This document shows, piece after piece, positions 38,620 through 52,012 of a stretch of DNA of 64,000 nucleotides (the first letter of the stretch is position 1; every line of letters begins with the position of its first letter). Position numbers and translations under genes: made by a program. The notes under the pieces are model-generated. The model made no database searches. It was not told the origin of the DNA and saw nothing but the letters and a program-made list of their open reading frames with translations. The stretch comes from Vespa crabro (taxonomy: Eukaryota; Arthropoda; Insecta; Hymenoptera; Vespidae): positions 5,800,232 through 5,864,231 of the forward strand of contig NC_060962.1 in NCBI RefSeq assembly GCF_910589235.1. Reading direction: 5' to 3'.

Positions 38620-40243
38620 TGGAAACTATGAAACGGGCGTTTTTGTTTAATTACTTATTTTCATTTAACACCCGTTTCATAGTTTCCAACCTAATATATA
38701 CATATACTATATTTGATATATTCAACATACACAAATACATATACATATAATATAAATACATATATATATGACATTAAACAAATACCTGCTGCATGCATCA
38801 TTGTTTCATTAACACAAACACCACCACTAGAGGTATTGTTAAGAATCATAGATATATTTCCTCTATTTGCACTAAATATATACAGTGCTAATGGCTTCTC
38901 CCTATATCAAATATATATAATAAAAGAAATTATATATTACATATATAAATTTATCGTTTATCGTTAATACTCGTACAATAAAATTTCTATAAAATAATAT
39001 AAATATTTAAATATTATTTACCACAAATTTTAAATATATTTTATACTATACATTAAAGCTTCTATCTTCTAATATTTCTTTTTCTTTTTATATCATGTTT
39101 TATTTAACTAAATTAATATTACGGTATCAAAATCATAAAAATAGAGTATATCTGATATTTAAATATTACATAGATAACTCGTATAATCCTTCCATTCATT
39201 CAATAATATATGTGTATAATACAAATAGTTCTATTATTAATAACCTTCACCATATTTAATTTTATATATCAAACTCGGATGACTATGTACATTATATTCA
39301 TTAATAACATTCATGTGAATATTGTCTTCACGTGACAAAGTTTTTCTTTCTATATGTCCATCCATCTATGCTTATCTTACAGCAAAATGTCATTATATAT
39401 CAGTAATATGTATATAATGATTACACACAATAAGCCAATGAAAGCAAACAAAAATCCAATGATGTTATTTGTAGTTATTTGTAAATAATTAAAAATGAAA
39501 ATGATATTAAAAGATAAATAATTCTTAATTCAGATGGATATTAAAAATTTATCTGGAATCATTATAAAATAATAAAAAATAAACTCTGTGATGTAAACTT
39601 TAAAGCTTATAGATAGTATGAGTCTCTTTAGATTTTATTATTAACAAATAACTATAATAACATAAAAATCATCATCATTTTGTTGTATGCTTTTAGAAAG
39701 AAAAAAGAAACTATTAACTTATCACATTTTCATTAGATATAAACATTGTCGACACATAGTGATATTCTTTGCAATAGAATATAAACAGATATAAATATAA
39801 GATATAGAAAGAAAACTTCAACCATTTTGAAAAAAGCCCCTTTGCATACAAAATTAATGGACAAAAATATTTATCTACTTGCAATTTTACATAATTTTTC
39901 CATCTAATTCTATATAATTTTGATATAAATGATAAATATTATATTTTAATATATAAATATAATAATGTGTAAAGTATGATCATGCACTAAGTATGATAAA
40001 GTATGACAGCATGCATAAAGTATGATAATATATAGTATGATTAGAGTACATTATATAGAAAAATGTTTTTAAAAAACCTTTAATCTCTTAGAGAAAGTGA
40101 AAATAAGTTAAATTCAATGTAATAATCATAATGTAATTGCAAAATCTATAAAGAATTATATATATATTATTGGTCAACTATATAATTTCTATAATTCTGT
40201 GATTGATTTAAAGGATTGATAATTATAAATATGCTCACCAAAA

Positions 40244-40274
<31 letters not shown>

Positions 40275-43200
40275 CATAACAATACACCATTTCTTCATGA
40301 CAAGACTTTCAGAAATATTTCTAAATAATATATTTTTTATAATTATATAATTTAGTTATATTATATATTATATAATTTAATTATATTAATATTTAGGTGT
40401 TTTATATTAAACGATATGAACAAATAATATAATATTAATACTTTTTTGAGTATGATTTATAAATGATGTCATTGTATTTTCAATCATTTTTGTTTGTATA
40501 ACAAAGAATACTACATACAAATATCTGCGTATTGCTTTCAATCCAAAAGTGATTGATTATAAAAAAATTGTTCATTAATCTGATAATATATCAAAATATT
40601 GTTTTGTATCATTAAAGATAACAAATATATTGTAAGTGCTCTAGTTAAATAAAATATATTTGTAATAATTGTAAGAAAAGACTAAAACTATACTATTAAT
40701 TTGTAAGCAAAGAAGCAATGAATAATCCAAGATTTATCACATATCTGCTACCTAATAACCTGACTCACCAGAATATTGGATTACTGTGTCGTTGACACAT
40801 ACTGATCCACTACGAGTTTGATTTATTATTAAATTTCGTACTCCTTTGTCCTTGGAAAAGATGTATAGTACAAGTGGGTTTTCACTAAGTATGAAAAAGT
40901 GATCATCGTGGATTGTTTTTGAAATGAATATAACATGGTTATCATAGTATAGATAATCATAGTAACAAAAAATGTACATCATTTACATCAACAAATTACT
41001 TTAAGTAAAAAAAGGGTATTATTATTGACTATTAGTGACTATATTTAATGTATGTGAAATATTATGTATTCTAAACAATATTAATCTTTACCTAAATTAA
41101 AGAATCTGTTAACTTCAAAATAAAAAATAATGAACTATTCAAATCTTCCTGAAATGTATCTTTTGAAAAGTATATTCTAAGTATTTTATTTTATATTAAT
41201 GATTATATTAAAAATTTATATAATTATTAAATCCATTTGATTATTATACTTAATACTCACCGGCTATTAATAAAACGTATAGCTTCATAAGCATTATCAA
41301 CATTAATAATTGGCAATAGTGGTCCAAAAATTTCATCTTGCATAATTTTATCGGTAGGCTTTACATCAATAAGTATTGTTGGAGAAATATACTTCTCTGT
41401 AGAATCATAGTCACCACCTATTGCTATTTTTTCACTGTCTGATAGATAATTCTTTACACGCCTGTATAGAATACAATATAATTTATTTAGTAGAATTCAA
41501 AAATTCAATTGATTTAAAAAAGAGATACTTACTGAAAATGATTATCATTAATAATACGACAAAAATCAGGACTTTCTTTAGGATTGTCTCCATACCATTC
41601 TTTTAAGATTTTTTTCGCTTCATTCACAAATTTATTCTGAACTTCTGTGGAGCATAATATATAATCAGGTGCAATACAAGTTTGTCCAGCATTTATATAC
41701 TTTCCCCACAACACTCTTTTTGCAGCTATTTGTATGTTTGACGTATTATCTATATAGACAGGACTATAAGAATAATAATCTATGAGATAAAATATATAAA
41801 GAAAATACCTAATAAACTAAAAAAATTTATATTATAAATTTAAGATTGCATTTTATAATTATACCTTTTACCACCTAATTCTAAAGTTACAGGTGTCAAG
41901 AATTTGTTAGATGCTTCACGAATGATTTTACCAACATTAGTAGAGCCAGTATAAAATATGTAATCAAATCTTTGCTTAAGTAGTTCACTAGTTTCTGATA
42001 TACCTCCTGTTATAACATGGTAACACTCCTATTTGATATATAAACAAATTTATACTTAACAAAGAACCCAAAATAAATATTTGATAAAATGTTCCATAAT
42101 ACGTACCGTATCTAAATATTTTGGAATTATTTCTGCCAAAAGATTACTAGTAGCTTGTGCAATTTCAGAAGGTTTAAGAATAACACAATTTCCAGCTGCT
42201 ACAGCACCAATCATAGGTACCAAAGTTAATTGAAATGGATAATTCCATGCTCCAATGATAAGGACAACGCCATAAGGATCTTTATATATTTCAACATCAT
42301 CAAATATATTAACCATTGCTTTAGGAGGCTAAAAATGAATTTTTTAATTTTTTAAAAATATACTTTCTTTAATATGTTCAAGTTTAAATAACAAAGAAAT
42401 TCTCCTTATACCTTTTCTGGAGCAGAATATTCCTTAATATTATAAAGCATATGCTTAATATCTTGTTTTACAAAATCAATTTCTAAAATAACAGATTCAA
42501 ATTTACTCTGAAAAAGAAGATATAAAAGTAGAAGATATAAAAAATAAATCAAACTTATATTATCCAAATTATTAAATAATAATTCTTAATTATTATAAAT
42601 CTTTACCCGTCTTAAATCTGATGCTAATGCAGATATAATTTCAGAGTTACATTCTTCCAACATTCGAAGCATTTGTTTTAATTGCTTTATTCTCCATTCT
42701 AATGGTCTTGTTTTTCCACTAAAAAATGTATCTCGTGCACTTTGTACGATCTGAAAAGATTGATAATATTAAATAAAATTATACAATATTCTTATTAATA
42801 AATAAGAATCTTTCATTATATCAAAAAAAAGAACAAAAAAAAAATTAAAATTTTATTGATTCAAAAGGTATTATATATCATATTAAAAATATAAGATATT
42901 ATATTAAAAATATATAAAACTTACATCTGCATAATTCACCGCCATCGTTTTACCATTAACTTGTGCTAAAAATAAAAAAAATTCATCATTATAATTCATA
43001 TCATTTTTTAGAAATCACTTTAACCTTAATCTATGTAATTTGAACTTGATATTAAGTTTCATCCAAAAGAATTTAAGTATATTGATCATGCATTTTTTTT
43101 ATTTATATAAATTTCTTATATTATCAAATGATCTATGTTTGGACAGATTATTTTTATTGGAGATTTAAACCATGTTATCAATTTAAAAGAAATCATTTGT

Positions 43201-43942
43201 TCAAAGTCTGTATGAAGAAATATCAAAAGCACAAAATATAAGGATTAACAACAAGATTTCAATAGAATATTAGAATTAACAAAATACTTCTAACAATATT
43301 ATTAAAATTTAATATAAAAACTGTGATATAAGAATGATAAATTTAATAACTTTGTGACAATTGCAAATTATACTCCTTTTCTATATATATATATAGAAAT
43401 TGTAACTATTTATTTTATATACATTTTTCTGCATATCAATAACAAATGTTTGAATATTTCTAAAAATATTTTTCTACTAACGGTCACTTTTTATCACTAT
43501 TATAGAATAATGTATGATAATATTAAGATAATGAAATTGAATCGTATGAATTTATAATACCAATCATTATCATATGATTTGCATTTATATTTAAAAAAAA
43601 AAAAAAAAAAAGGAAATATTTAATATCTACTTAAAGGAAAAAATTAAAAAATATTTTGATAGTTCTTCTGTAAACATATTTACTTTGTGTTAGATCAAAA
43701 ACATCTGACGTTACAAACGAAGAGATCTTCCACTTTATCTAGCATACTAATCACTTTATATACAATATATACACATTGGATTATTAATCTATTTATTGAA
43801 TATATTATAATAACAATGCACGATATAAAAACAAAATACTACTAGTTAATAATTGTTAATAATTCTTTTATAAAAGATATAGAAAAAAAAACGTATATAT
43901 ATGTAATGTATAAATCAGAACAGCAGTACATGCCATGTAACC

Positions 43943-43995
<53 letters not shown>

Positions 43996-44566
43996 TATGT
44001 AATCGATGTATCGCTTTCATTTCACATCAAGAATTCAAATAATAATATTTAATCGATATAAAAAATTTTCCAATAAGAAAATTTGATGAATTCATAACGA
44101 AATCGAACACTTTTAATAAATGTCCCTACGTTATTTGTTTAAAAGAAAAAAAAATATTTATTTATACATTTACTTATTTATTTTATTATTACAATCATAC
44201 TCGTATGTCGCCTAAAGGTATAATTAAAAAAGAAAAAAAAAAAAGAAAAAAAAAAAAAAAAAAAGAAAAAAAATCTTGCTACTTGTCGTTTGAAATAAAT
44301 TTACAATAACAGTGTATTCGTGCTTATGCGCAATGTGCGTCGAAAATTGTCGAAAATTTTATTGGATAAAGGGAGAAAAAAAAAACCAATGAAAAGAAAA
44401 CATAAAAAAAAGAAAAAGAAAAAAGAAAGAAAAGAAAAAGGCTTTATTAAACGTGTTAATCAACGGCTCGAGATCTTCGTCATCTTAAGAAAAATAGGGG
44501 AAAAATAATTGTCGAAACAAAAAGAAGAAGATGAAAATCCTTTTGTTTCAAAGATCACTTACCCAT
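37762..44566 (-). CDS. Aldh-III: Fatty aldehyde dehydrogenase (ALDH3 class)
   Basis: Class 3 aldehyde dehydrogenase that oxidises long-chain aliphatic aldehydes to acids with NAD(P)+, anchored by its C-terminus in the ER membrane. Exons: 44563-44566, 42925-42965, 42607-42750, 42412-42507, 42107-42328, 41865-42028, 41533-41763, 41261-41461, then either 40769-40884 or 38786-38901, then 38017-38152 and 37762-37939. The sum is 1533 bases, 510 residues, no stop. Motifs: GAWNYPFQLTL, ILKPSE, YTGSTNVGK (cofactor), LELGGKSP (general-base Glu), GQTCIAPDY (catalytic Cys), DEIFGPLLP, PFGGVGNSGMGAYHGK. The hydrophobic tail YLPYLILFGLGVVATIGF ends near the C-terminus. The first coding exon carries only ATG plus one base. 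The exclusive exon pair and alternative ends are described separately. Confidence 0.95.
38157..38213. repeat. (TA)n microsatellite in ALDH intron
   Basis: TA run starting just upstream (minus sense) of the acceptor of exon 38017-38152. Confidence 0.95.
38614..38695. mobile_element. Short mariner-like MITE (hairpin)
   Basis: Two perfect 20-base inverted repeats (38618-38637 and 38671-38690, arm GTTGGAAACTATGAAACGGG) flank a loop of 33 bases. Read from the right end the element starts TTAGGTTGG, the usual start of mariner-type terminal repeats, and both ends abut TA. It sits in (TA)n DNA in the intron between ALDH exons 38786-38901 and 38017-38152. It is non-coding, so it would have moved only with help from a full element. 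Confidence 0.7.
38786..38901 (-). CDS. Aldh-III: ALDH mutually exclusive exon, version B
   Basis: 116-base exon encoding EKPLALYIFSANRG, then SSGGVCVNETMMHAA. It enters in phase 2 and leaves in phase 1, exactly like version A at 40769-40884, so including both would shift the frame. This version is the closer to vertebrate ALDH3, where the same region forms part of the substrate pocket wall near the end of the catalytic domain. Confidence 0.85.
38910..40760 (-). other. ALDH intron between exclusive exons
   Basis: AT-rich intron of about 1.87 kb separating the two alternative exons, with an A run at about 40240-40266. No third copy of the alternative exon was found by eye. Confidence 0.55.
40769..40884 (-). 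CDS. Aldh-III: ALDH mutually exclusive exon, version A
   Basis: 116-base duplicate of exon 38786-38901, about 1.9 kb upstream in the gene. It encodes ENPLVLYIFSKDKG, then TRSGSVCVNDTVIQYS. Same length, same entry and exit phases, proper AG and GTGAGT borders. Relative to version B it changes residues at the exon end (IQYS for MHAA) and the SGG to SGS turn, so the isoforms may differ in substrate preference. Confidence 0.85.
42966..44562 (-). other. First intron of ALDH gene
   Basis: About 1.6 kb of AT-rich intron with a (TA)n tract (43943-43993) and A-rich runs near 44230-44275 and 44370-44440. No other exon was recognised. Confidence 0.55.
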
Positions 44567-44754
44567 AATTATTGAAGTCGTGTTTTATTATTTACGTCGT
44601 ATCGTGGAAAATCCAATAAACTATTTTCGCGAAGGAAAAGAAAAAAATCTGTCTTCCGTGTTTATCGAAGAGATCACATATAAGTAATAATTCAAGTCAA
44701 GGAGTATATTGGAACTCTAGAATGAAATTGACGACGACGGAACTCCCGCTCCAC

Positions 44755-44757
<3 letters not shown>

Positions 44758-44796
<39 letters not shown>

Positions 44797-45011
44797 ATAT
44801 ATATATACACCTCTCTGAACACACTTATCTCTCTCTCTCTCTCTCTCTCTCCCTCTCCATTCTCTCTAACTAATAGAAGTTGAATATTTTCACAATATAT
44901 ATATATATATATGTTCATATGCTGTTTATGATTCGCTAACTAATCTTACGTTACCTTCTTGTCTCTTCTTCTGAGGATCTCAGAACCTGTATTCCTTCTT
45001 TTTCTTCTCTC

Positions 45012-45081
<70 letters not shown>

Positions 45082-45082
45082 C
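44758..45082. repeat. (CT)n tracts upstream of ALDH
   Basis: Three CT dinucleotide tracts (about 44758-44793, 44828-44862 and 45007-45082) just upstream of the first ALDH exon, which is read on the other strand. They look like (GA)n from the promoter side and create false Leu-Ser ORFs. Confidence 0.93.
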
Positions 45083-45559
45083 CTCCTACTTTATCTTGTT
45101 TCTATGTACTTTTCAATCTTTACGTAATTTCAGGAACTCTTTTTGCGATAGATGTCAGGACAATCTCATCTTTTCAAGCACGCAATTCATATTTAACAGA
45201 TATTTAGAATTAGTACGATCATTTTTTGTTCCCTATATCGTCTAATAATCTATTCTAATGTCTCTATTTCGTCTTTAATATTTGCCTATCATTTATTCGC
45301 AATATTGGAATTTCTAATAGGAAATAATGAAAAAGTAATAGATGTGCGCATGAGATATGTATGGAGGAAGAGAGAGAGAGAGTGAGAGAGATAGAGTTAA
45401 GGAATGAGGAGAGAGGAAGGAGGAAAGAGGAAAGTGAAAGTGAATCAATTTGTCAATTTATAAAAATAATACAAATAAAAGGAAGAACTTTTTAATGTCG
45501 GAGCTATTTTAAAGGAATAACAAGAGTTAAAAAAAATATCTAAACAAGTTGTGCATTTA

Positions 45560-46860
45560 AATGTATTAAGTAATATATGCATAGGAGAGTTAAGTGCAAT
45601 AATAAAAATTAAATTAATGAAAGTAACGAAATAAAATTAAAGTAAATCTATTGAAGACTGTGACGAAGTAATTTAATGACAAATTTTGTCCTTTAATGTT
45701 TCAAATAAAAGAAGTTTTTACATCAATGAATCTATAAAAGACAATTATGAATGTCTACTAGCAATGGATACTACTGAACAAATGTAAAGATAATAAAAGA
45801 AAAAAGATATATATAAGTGAAGCAAAATAATAATAATGACGATAACAAAATAGATCATGATTCATATACACAGCACAATAATAACTTTAATTTCTAAGAA
45901 AATTTATTATCACAGCACTATAATTTCTAAGGAAATTTATTATTACAAATATCAAATGAGTACAGATCAGCATTGATGTATTTTACTTTAGAAAATTCCA
46001 TAGTTATAAATAGCTCTTTAATTTATCTATGACGATTAATTTTTTAACCTCCTTAACTAAAAAGAAATAGCACCAAAAATAAATTGATCCTTAATATAAA
46101 TGATAATAATATGCAATCTGTATAACCAGTTTTAGCTTTGTATATATTTGAATAAGAAGTTAACATTGACTATCAAGAATATTCAAATCAATAATTGATA
46201 ATTCATACAAAATATTACTGACATTTATAATCAAAAATGATTAATATATAACAACATTTTTATGTTGAAATAATTTCTGTATTTGAAATAATTTCTATGT
46301 TGAAAAGAGAAATTTATAGAATTTCTTAAACCAAAAAATACAATCTCAACTAAACTAAAATCATGTTTTCAAAAATAAAAAAGGATCAACAATTGTGGAT
46401 CTGTATGTCGATGATGATTTAATAATAGACTTAAATAAGGAACTAATTGGAAGCCAGTTGAAAAGTTTAGATAAAAAAATTTGAGATAAAAATGTATCCT
46501 AACTCCTAACTCTTTGTATATTTAAAACTTGAAGAAATAAAGCATTAGAAACAAAACAAATCAGCTATATAGAACAAATATTAAAAGTCTTTAAAATAAA
46601 AGATCTTTGAAAAGATTTGTTAAGTCCCAATATTATCAAATGATACCTTAGAACAATCAAATGCTAAGTATTGAAGAAGAGAATAGAAATAAAAATGAAT
46701 AAAAACATCTGAAAAGATTAAAGTAAAAAATTTTAACATTATTAAAATTTCATTTTATTTTTCTGTGGTTCTTTATCATGTGCACTAAATCAGCATGCAA
46801 ACTATTTTATAATGATAGAATTCAGTGATTAAATTATATTTAGAAGAAAATTATTTTTAA
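45560..46860 (+). mobile_element. Dead Ty1/copia retrotransposon remnant
   Basis: Degenerate reverse transcriptase of the copia type. At 46394-46430 the frame reads IVDLYVDDDLIID, with the YVDD catalytic box (46404-46415). At 46530-46600 it reads KALETKQISYIEQILKVFKIKDL, whose QISYIEQILKVFK block is the typical copia segment after the RT core. Stops and frameshifts lie between them, and no gag, protease, integrase or LTR could be delimited. Outer limits are guesses. Confidence 0.65.
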
Positions 46861-47047
46861 ACTTAAAGAAGCAGTGCTGTGTATACTCTACTCTAAATGC
46901 ATACTTTAATTGAATGTTTTAAAAAGATTAATCCTACCATGTTCATTGTTACGTGGTATCTGAGCAGTTTGCACGTGTATTATCACGTAATTATGATTTT
47001 TGTCAATATCAACCTGCTGATTATCATCCATTTTAGTAGATGTATTG

Positions 47048-47147
47048 TTAAGAGACGTCGATATTGTTTCCGTCATCAGAATCTGATGCATATGCTATCA
47101 ATGAAATCTCAAAGTTAATATTTCATGATAAAAAACATAATATAGTT

Positions 47148-47214
<67 letters not shown>

Positions 47215-50079
47215 AACAATAAATTAATTCGACAGATGCTATATTAAAGATGTAAAAAAGATTATAATCTCATATTATATATATACATGTATATATATAT
47301 ATATATCTTTTTTACAATTATTTAAGATAACAGATGTTATTTAGTTATATGTAATTTAATTTCAGAACTATAAACCCTATATTATTTCAAATTATTATTT
47401 AAATTTATTCCAAAATGAATCGTTTAAAAATATTTTATATTCTTCTATTGAGATCTGTATACATTTAGATTCATTCAAATCATATATATATCCTTTTTCA
47501 ATTATTATTATTATTATTGTTATTAAAAATACCAATATGTGAAGGGATTAGCTCAAATCTGATATATCCATTTTCAAGACTATGAATCTTTTTTATTTTT
47601 TAAATAAAAACTTTTTAGAAATGTTTCTATTCTCATGCTAATGAAGATTTGGAATTAGTAAGGATAATGACTTTTTTTATCTATTGTTAGAAATTCTGGA
47701 AACGAATTTCTATGGCTCCATAAAAGTTACTTGTTAATTTAATTTTTATTACTACTCTAAACCTTTTATTAATCTATAATATGTATTTTATATACTTGAT
47801 GATAATTTTTTCTCACAGATAATAACACAATTTTTTTTTTATTTTTCTAATCTTTCACATAGGTTGTAATTATTTATATAATATAATGACAAATCATTCA
47901 TGTATATTTAAACAATTTCAAATTATAACCTATATATGATAAAGATTTTATAATAAATTTATAGAAATTTATTTTTAAAAAATATAAAAATATAGAATAT
48001 AAAATCAGATAATTACATTATTACCAATAACATAAATTTATCAAAGAATAATGTAAGACGTTCAGAATACCATAAATTTATGTCTTGTTTCTTATATACT
48101 TTATATAATTAATTTTAAATATTGATTATATTTAAAGTGGGAAAGGATTAATGAAGATTTATATGACCGATTACGAAATATAGATTAGATTCGATAACTC
48201 CTATATAAGTTTCTTTTTTTTTCTTTTTTTTTTTTTCTCTAATAGAACTTTCTAGAAGTAAAAAACGACAACGAACTTCCTGAAATAATTTAAAACTGGT
48301 AACATGATTCATTTAGTATTTGTCTATGCATACATAGTTATGTATTTAATTAAAAGTGAAAGTTTGTAGTTATTACACTATACGTATTTCAAACGTAATA
48401 CTATAAATATTATATAAAAGTTGAATTAATTAAAAATATAATAATGTATTATAAAGTTTAATATATTATAGATATTATTAGTCATTATATTGAATTGAGA
48501 ATGTATATTTATAATATAGAAATGTTCAATTCTGTTCAATCAATTGACTAACTTATTGAGAGAAAAAGAATTTCACTATACATAAGAATTTTTTTTCAAC
48601 TACGTGCATACGTACGTACATATAATGATAACCTTCGAAAATTTGTTGATATTATCGATGTCCGATAATAAATAGAAATACAATGACTTGTACTTGTATT
48701 TTATCTTCTTCTACACTTACATTTACACTTACACTTCTGTGTAATCTTTTACACTTAACAGTTATACTTCTTCTATAATATTAAAATAATTCGCACACGT
48801 ATTGACATCGATAAATGAACGTTCTAATTGAGATAACAAAATTTATCTTATCACGTTGTAAAATTTCTTTCAAATAATTGAAAATCTTATTATTCGAAGT
48901 ATTGCATATTATCATTTTCAATTCATGGTATACCGATTTGTTCGTTGCTCGAACAGTACTATTTTCTTTTTTTTTCTTTTCTTTTCTTTTTCTTTTTATT
49001 TATTTATTCATTTCCTTTATATTGTAAAATAATAAAAATGTTTTTTCTGTTATTCTCTAACTTGAAATATTCTCGTTGAAAATTGCAAGTGTAATGGGGT
49101 TAAAGAAGTATGATCGGTGGTGATATGTCTCTTTATCGCGACGAAACGAATATATCAAATAGAGAAATCGACATTTCTTTAAATAAGTTTCTGCTCGTAA
49201 ATTATTTCTGAATATAATCTTTTTCGTTTTGCTCCAACTCGCGTCTTTTCAATAAAATAAGATTAGAATGTCACAAATAGGATATACATAAAATGCTGGT
49301 ATACTTTAATGGAAGACGGTTAACCTATCACTTAAAGACTCGTGACACTTTTTCTTTTACCTCAGTATATATTAACATAAATATTTTATTAAACGATCTA
49401 AACTCTAACAAAGTTCTCACCCCGTATATTACGATAAATCATTTATGAAGATCAGTTTGTCCTTATATTGTCTGTTATGTATATATATGCGAGTGTACGT
49501 TTACGTCATGTTGTGTGTGTTGCTTAAGTACCAATTTTCTTTCTTTCTCTTTTTTTTTTTTTCTTTCTTTCTTTCTTTTACTCACGTGAATCTGAAATAT
49601 TAATTACAGCCGTTTGAAGATCGATGCGACAAACTTCATCGTCAGGTGATAAAGCTGACGTAACATTTACTCCTTTTGATTCCTGATCGATTTGATCCGG
49701 TATATCCAAAATAACCACTTCTTCCTGAAAAGATAAGATTTAATAAATGAATTATTATGAAAAGAAAAAAAAAAAAATAGAGGAGCAATCGCTTACTAAT
49801 AAATCAAGCCTAAGTCACAAATACGTATATCAAGTGATATTTTTGAAGGAAAAAAAAAAAAGAAAAAGAAAAGAAAGAGGACGTTTTTATCTCGTACAAT
49901 TTGTTCATGGAAAATATAAATAATGTATATTTTAATATTCTTTCCTGTTTTATATTATTTATATATCCTTATTTACGTTGTATTTTTAAATTTTAAACAT
50001 TGTTTATTAATAAAACTATGTTCACTTTTAATCTAACATTTTAATTGGCATAATCTGACGTTATGCGTCAACCTAAAAG

Positions 50080-50115
<36 letters not shown>

Positions 50116-51967
50116 ATGTGATTAAAAAAGAAAAACCCGAATATTTTATTTATCATTTTAGTACATAATCGAGTAAATATTTACAAACGATAATATTGAA
50201 TTAATTTCGATTTAATTTTATATATATATATATGTACATATATATATATACATGGTGTCCGTTCATAGATAATCAAGCAAATATCTCGAAACTGATTGAT
50301 ATTACAAGAAAGTTTATTAACAAACATTTGTACATCCCTGAATTAAATGTAAAATGTATATGAGAATGCTTCTTTTTTGTTTTTTAATACTTGACCTTTT
50401 CGATATGTGAACGTCGACATAGCTTTTTTTTCTTTTTTTTTTTTTTTTAATTGTTATCTATAATTTATTTTTGCATATTTATGTAGTAACAGATCATTTG
50501 CATTCGTAATCGTTTCCGTAAATTTTTTTAACAGATGATTTTGATTGCAAATGATTATTGCATATAAATATGTAAAAAATTTTTATATATAACAATAAAA
50601 CAATCGACGATTGACGTACATTAACTTTTATATAAGGTGAGGTCAAAATGATTTTTTTTTTTAAATTAACAAAATCATTTTGACATCATTAAAAAAAAAG
50701 TCATGGCATTTTATGCGTTTTTATGTACTTTACTATTTTATGGAAAAAAAATAAAATAAATAAATAAACTGAATAATAATAATAAGATAATAACATTAAT
50801 AATTTTAGAAATAATTATGCATAAAATGCAAAGAAATTTTTTACAAGTTACAATTATTTTAGCAAAGCAAAATAATATAAGTCCAATTAAGAAAGTTCTT
50901 TCAATTCTCAGTTTTATTGCTAATGACAAACTTGTAAGGAGATTATCTCTTGTTACTGCTCTCCCGCAACCAATATATAGTTCCATAAGTTTTAGGACGA
51001 CAAATTCATTCAAAGGTATTGAAAATTTTATTTCAACTTTTCCTAAGTAGTAGAAATGTATTTACAACATATTTACTTTTTATATTTGACGCCAATCAAA
51101 ATTTTATACCAAACTTATTCGGCTTGTTTGGCATATATTGCATAAATCAATATTTAACTTTGGTCTAAAATAATTATTCATCAACTGTAATGGCAATTGG
51201 TGATGATTTATAATATGATTATTTATAAAAAATTATTCCTTTCGAAACTAATACAAATTTATCTGTTTGCAATCGTTGACTTCTTTTAGTTTTTTTAAAA
51301 AAAAAAAAACGAAGAATTTTGGCGAATTTATACCTGGTTATAGTTCTTGACAAAAATTCAAATCCCTCCCATCTTTTAGACCATAAATATTAAAGTCTTA
51401 GTTTCTTGTTTTGTATATAAAATTATTATAAATTTATTCAACTCTGTTAACAATAGAGTCCAATCGTTATATAAAATTTGACGAGCTTCTGCTTTGTTGC
51501 AAGTTTTTATATTGTCCGATAATATTATTGTAAAGTATCAAAGAAAATGCTATTTTTACATTATCTTTCATCATATATGACGTTTCGCCATATATCATTG
51601 GTATTGAAACTTCTTTGAAAATGTTGTCCAAAAGAAGAAAAAAGAAAAAGAAAAGAATAAAGAAAAAATCATGTTTACTTACGTTCCGTGAGTGGATAAA
51701 AATGACTTATCTCAATATATGTAGATTTACTATGTAAAATTATGTACAACAAAAAGGCAATAAAAAAGAAAACTGCTTTACCGAATTAATTAATTACATA
51801 TTTTTAAAAAAAAGTCATTCAAAATGTTGAAAAACAAAATGTATTAAAAATGAATAATGATTATAAGAAATGACCAAACAAGTTATTTATACCTTCCTTG
51901 GTTGTTCTAGTGTTAAATATGTAAAATAAAATTATAATTATTCATTAAAAAAAAAACAAAAAAAAAC

Positions 51968-52012
<45 letters not shown>

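Noticed and set aside
44959..45207. Leu-Ser-rich ORF, with similar ones at 31670-31753 and around 54249-54473
   Set aside because: Translation of CT or GA dinucleotide tracts; no family resemblance and no splice context.
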